From the NCBI GenBank assembly GCA_038501785.1, contig JBAMJR010000031.1, positions 16,466,001-16,530,000 of the forward strand: a stretch of DNA of 64,000 bases, read 5' to 3'. The notes beneath the pieces are model-generated. The model ran no database searches. It saw only the letters and a list, made by a program, of their open reading frames with translations, and was not told the DNA's origin. Below are positions 55,536 to 61,216 of this stretch, piece by piece. Numbering within the stretch: the first letter of the stretch is position 1; each line of letters opens with the position of its first letter. Source of the DNA: Myoxocephalus aenaeus (lineage: Eukaryota > Chordata > Actinopteri > Perciformes > Cottidae). The position numbers and the translations under genes are program-made.

Positions 55536-58500
55536 TACAAACACACACACCATGACAATCATGAAGCTAGCCAGCACTTCCTGTTGTTGTGTAACGTGAC
55601 CTTTCGGGGCCACGGAGCACCTCATAATCTTATTATTAAACATATCACTATCGTGTGTACCCTTAGATCCCGTGGGAACTATTTGTATTCTGAAACCTTT
55701 CAACCTGAATACTTTTTCATCGCGATATACAGAAACACATGTCAGTTAGAGTCTTGTTAACAAATAGTTTCTATTGGCCCAAAGCTAACGTGGGCGGGAG
55801 AAATGGAAACAATATGCTGGTTTTATTGGCATGCATGTTGCCCGTCTGTACATCTGATGTATGATATGAACTTGTAATGATACGCCACATTTTTTACACA
55901 ACATCCCAGCCTTTGTTGAGGTCAGGAAATGGTATAGTGGACATGTATACTCATTAAATGATCATGCCCATTTTTACACTTTTTTTTTAGACATTGTCAT
56001 CTTCCCAAAAATGTGATGCAGAATGTAAGAAAAATAAATACTGTGTAATGATTTGAAGGAGCCAGATAGTAACCAGTTGTTCAATTTGTCTTGTTGGAGG
56101 TCTTTAAACAGAGACATGTGGCCCCCAATTTGTAGTTAGAATGCGTGTTTGACCCAAATCTTAAACTACTAAAAAAGGTGAATATTCCTCCGTTCTGTCA
56201 CGATCCTTTCCCAAACTATGATATTTAATATTTAGAGAGCACTTGACACATGGAAAAAAGTGAAAATCAAACACTCCGCTCCACTTCTGGAGCTCCGCCT
56301 CCAGATACAAGCCAAACGGTGCAAGTGGCAGAATGATCAGTGCAAGGGTCCAGTCGTTTTCTGCAACATTTTAGATTTTTTTGTGTTGGGAGTTCTTTAA
56401 AAAAAATATGGTCTCACTAAAAATATCATTGGTGTTGCGATGTCCATTCAGTGAATTGGCTTTGACAATTGAGTTAAAGTAGCTCATCTAATAAAAAGCT
56501 AAACATTTGTTCAGTATGTTCCGGCATCTTCAGTGTGATAATTTACAGCTTTTTTTATATATTTTTTTTTAAATAATGAATATTACTTTATTTTCTGTCA
56601 TTTTTAGACTAGATAATAATACACAATGGTAATATATTGATTGACAATATTGATTTGTGCTGGAGCTCTCGAATATCACCAATTTCTGTTGCTATAATCA
56701 GTTGCGTTTGATATCAAGGCTCAATATATTTCCTTATTTTTTTCACACAAAAGCCAGTGGAGTGTCTGTAACGAACCGTACTAATCACAGTCTCAATTTG
56801 GATGCCCCCCCTCTTGTCTCTTCACCTCCCGTCTCTCCACCTGACTCATCCACCCGTCTCTCTCCGCAGTCACGCTCCCGTCCGCCTGACGAGATCTCTC
56901 TGACACTCCTTGCTGACATATTCAAACTATTGTTCTGCCGCTCCGGGTGGCACAGGTGGGCCTGCGTCTCTCCAACATGGCCCAGTTACAAGGCGACGCT
57001 CCCTGCCAAGTCAGGGGGGGGGGGGGGGGGGGGGGGGGGGGGGCGGGGAGCTGGAACGGTTTAGACCGTATTGCGCCGCACCTGCTTCGCCCTCGCCATC
57101 AGATCCCCCCTCGCCTCGCCTGCCATGCTGCCGCCGCAGAGAGCGCTCCCTCTCCTCGCCGAGCCCCCCCCACCCACATGCGCCGCAAAACCCCGTAAAA
57201 TCCACTGAACTTAGCCGCTCTGACGGCCGTGGCCAAAACAGCATCTGATGTGCCTTATTTGTTGACTGTGCGAGATTAGCTGCAGAGGGTACACGTCGAG
57301 GGGCTTACCATGCAGAGATGGAGCGAAGCCCCCACCCCTCCGTCAAACACCCGCCAGCGCTGCCAAATAATGAGGAGTGGAAGATTCTCCAGCTTGTCTA
57401 AAGCCCTCGTCACAGTCGGTCCGCGCACACTTCTGCTCCCGAGCCAGACTGTAGTGCAGATACTGTAAGATACGGAACCGGCTGCTGACTCCTGCATACG
57501 CCCGGCAGCCCGGCAGCAAATGTCCCGGTCATTTCTGTTTCAACGGGAACCGAGCACCTGGATTGTCTGTGCAAGAATTTTGATTTGTTAAACAGAGGTT
57601 CAGGGGAAGATATGTGCATCTCACATATGTGCACATTTTAATTCACACGAATCAGGTGTTTTTTATTTACTTTAGCACAAATGCAGTTTGAACTGTGAGT
57701 AAGCATAAGCGGACTGCGTCGAGGTCCGCCTCATTACTGCGACAACCGGAGTAGTGCTAAAAGCAAATTCTCCAAACACGCTGAGTCTTTGGACATCAAG
57801 CCTCCATCATGAGAACTGATCACTGTAATTAACATTATAATACGGGTAAATCAAATCAAGCATTCTGATTGGTTGAGAGTGAGTCACGGGGTGTACTTTA
57901 TTCAGCCATAAAGTACTGTACAGCCTGTTTACATTTAGAGCGTTCCATATCAGTGCGCACTTAAAAATAACAGGTAGATTTAAATTGCGCGACCGTTAGT
58001 GTTGGATTCTCGGTCCGCTCTTTAGTCTACAGTTTCTCCTCCTGGTTTCCGCCCACTGCCACGATGAAGGAGGGGGGCTCCTTCATCCCAGCTGTTGGCC
58101 GTTGCCTTGATCACCGGCAGGTGATTAAAGGTCCACAGCGTGACCCGGCTTATTGTCGGGTTGTTACTTTGTAAGAATTGGTCACACGAGCGGTTGAGTT
58201 GCCCTCCCGACTCTGGAGCAGGAGAGGTGGATCTCCTGTGTTCGCTGGACCTGACCGGTAGCATTCGTTTGTATCTGTTTGTGGTGTCTTGTTTACTTTA
58301 AATAAAGTCCGCCCGTGGAACTGTACTGCTGCGTGTGTTGCGTTTGGGTCCGCTACACCACACACTCCTAACAGTTAGTTGCCGTTTCAAGCTTGACAGT
58401 TAAAAACATGTTTGGTGTAAACTTTGATATTGTCACGTCCGCAGTAACGACTCGCAGACGTTGGTTTCCTTAACTTGCAGGTTTATTGCTTGAGTGTTCA

Positions 58501-61155
58501 CAGTATTGCAACGGGGCTCTTCGCTAACAGTAGCTCAAACGGAACAGCTAACAAGCTCACGTAGCGTCCCCCACACTAGCATAACGAACGACAACACACA
58601 CGTCACTTCCTCCCTAACCTAAAGATGAGGAATGAAAAGGGTTTGATCACAAAATCGTGATAATTTCCAGTGAGAGATAATTACGTCGGTAAATTCCCGA
58701 CGCGAGGCAAGTTCTCTAAACATCATGGAGGAGAAAAATGACAGAGAAAAGACGGACAGAAGCAGCGAGAGCACTTCTTTACATCGGTGGCTGAGCGTCA
58801 TCCTCCACCCTGCTTTCAACCGGGCTGGTCAGTAAATCGCAGATTTACTGACCAGCTCGTCCGTTTTATAGTCCCGTATGTGCGTCCCGTGCGTCCCGGG
58901 ACTATTTTCTCTGCCGCTGAAATGCGATACACAACGTTTTGCCGGCTACAACTATTTTGTGCTGAAAGGCAGCTTACTATTACTATTTATAAAGTCGCAG
59001 GTACCCGTATTATAAAAGCAATAAGGTACTCGAGGCAGTACTGTGTCTACAATAATGTACAGTTCAAGGGTTTGCCGGCCCTCCGCTGCGCGTCGGGCCT
59101 AACAACTCCCTTGAACAGTACATTATTGCACGACACAGTACTGCCTCTCGTACCTTATTGCTTAATTAAAATCCCCATAAGGAACCAGAACACTGAGAGA
59201 AGTCTGAAGACTGGATTTACTCTTATTTTACCGACTGACTGTTACCACAGTTCCCAACTTTTGAAAAGACATAAAGTTTATTTAAGGTGTCCTGCTTGTG
59301 TGGTGTGAATTGTTGTTGACGTCGTGACTCAGAAGTTTGACGTCGCGTAACAGAAGTTTTACGCCATGACTCAGACATTTGACGTTGTGACGACGAGTTT
59401 CACGTTGTGACAAAGAAGTTTGAAGTCGTAGCTCAGAAGTTTGACGTTATGACTCAGAAGCTTGACGTGGTGACTCAGAAGTTTGACGTTATGACTCAGA
59501 AGCTTGACGTCGTGACTCAGAAGCTTGACGTCGTGACTCAAAAGCTTGACGTTATGACTCAGAAGCTTGACGTCGTGACTCAAAAGCTTGACGTTATGAC
59601 TCAGAAGCTTGACGTCGTGACTCAGAAGCTTGACGTCGTGACTCAAAAGCTTGACGTTATGACTCAGAAGCTTGACGTGACTCAGAAGCTTGACGTCGTG
59701 ACTCAGAACTTTGACGTCGTGACTTTCTGAGTCACGACGTCAAGCTTCTGGCTTGACGTCGTGACTCAAAAGCTTGACGTCATGACTCAGAAGCTTGACG
59801 TGACTCAGAAGCTTGACGTCGTGACTCAGAAGCTTGACGTCATGACTCAGAAGCTTGACGTCGTGACTCAGAAGCTTGACGTCATGACCAGAAGCTTGAC
59901 GTCGTGACTCAGAAGCTTGACGTCATGACTCAGAAGCTTGACGTGACTCAGAAGCTTGACGTCGTGACTCAGAACTTGACGTCATGACTCAGAAGCTTGA
60001 CGTCATGAATCAGAAGCTTGACGTGACTCAGAAGCTTGACGTTATGACTCAGAAGCTTGACGTGACTCAGAAGCTTGACGTCGTGACTCAGAAGCTTGAC
60101 GTCGTGACTCAGAAGTTTGACGTGACTCAGAAGCTTGACGTCGTGACTCAGAAGTTTGAAGTCGTGACTCAGAAGTTTGAAGTCGTGACTCAGAAGTTTG
60201 AAGTCGTGACTCAGAAGTTTGAAGTCGTGACTCAGAAGTTTGACGTCGCGACTCAGAAGTTTGACGTCGTGACTCAGAGTTTGACAATGGGATGCAGAGT
60301 TTGACAATGTGACTCAGAAGCTTGCATCGTCGTTAGACGTCGTGAAACAAAGTACAATGTTGTGACTCAGAGTTTGACATCAAAGGCAAGAGTGTTTGCA
60401 ACGCGTGAGTCAGAGAAACATGCTGGCATTGATCAAATGAACTGATAACCTCTGAGGCATACAATTCCAATGGATCAGACAATTTGGAAGCGCATCTCAA
60501 CTGCTACCTGTTCTTGATTACGATCCCGAGTAGAGATTCGGTTATGTGTCTACATGGCCAAGAAAACTGGGTTCTCTATCAGAAATGTAGCTACATGAAC
60601 ACCATCTCCTTTAACCTGAGTTCAGAGCCGATCAGGCTTTTATTTTGATAGAGCAGCTTTCCTCTCGCGCCAAAGTTTGTGTTGCACATTAAAAGTGAAG
60701 TTCACCCAAATCACTAGGAAACACTCTCACTTATCACTTGGGATTTTTAACTGTTGAGGAACTTTAATTTGTGTGTGAAAGACATGTTGCTGTTCAGGTC
60801 GCCTGCAAAGATGGATACAACTAGAAAAATGTTGAATTCCTCCTTCAGGAATAGCACTGTCCTCAGATATGATGTTGCCCACTGCCTCTAAAATATTTGC
60901 GGCTAGCTAAAAGATGCACGAGGACAAATTTCCCAGAAAAAGATTAATGAATGAAAATGACCTAACTGCCTCTATGGCAGGTTGATGTGACCAGGCTACA
61001 GTGAGCACATGTAAACACACTGTGTGTGTGTGTGTGTGTGTGCGTGTGTGTGTGTGTGAGGCCTGCTGGCTGCTGGGGATTCGCTGTGCGAGAGCTCCCT
61101 CTTGGTGCCAGTCGGCCTACTGTTGGTGAGCAGACTGCTGCTACACCAGAGCTGC

Positions 61156-61216
<61 letters not shown>

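Larger units (their letters stand above)
50850..57994 (+). other. last intron, part 4
   Basis: No gene is supported. It holds a repeat copy (52245-52416), (TG)n (52949-53000), a SINE (about 53495-53790), (CA)n (55447-55550) and a G30 run (57014-57043). An open frame at 54366-54635 and an exon-like segment at 56870-56955 were considered and are not supported as genes. Confidence 0.65.
58379..59315 (+). other. last intron, part 5: hairpin-rich segment
   Basis: No gene. The segment holds a 33-bp hairpin (58824-58856) and a 148-bp long hairpin (59016-59163) ahead of the minisatellite. A forward open frame through here (58787-59308) reads through both palindromes and is considered spurious. Confidence 0.6.

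Noticed and set aside
58787..59308. 173-residue forward open frame
   Set aside because: It reads through two palindromes and ends in the minisatellite edge. The peptide has no recognisable domain, and the hairpin structure explains the sequence.
59371..60307. Long repetitive open frames on both strands in the 21-bp array
   Set aside because: They arise because unit length is a multiple of three. They are open on both strands, with no splice context and no family match.
59316..60412. CRISPR-like array
   Set aside because: There are no unique spacers of constant length; units are contiguous tandem copies in a vertebrate intron.
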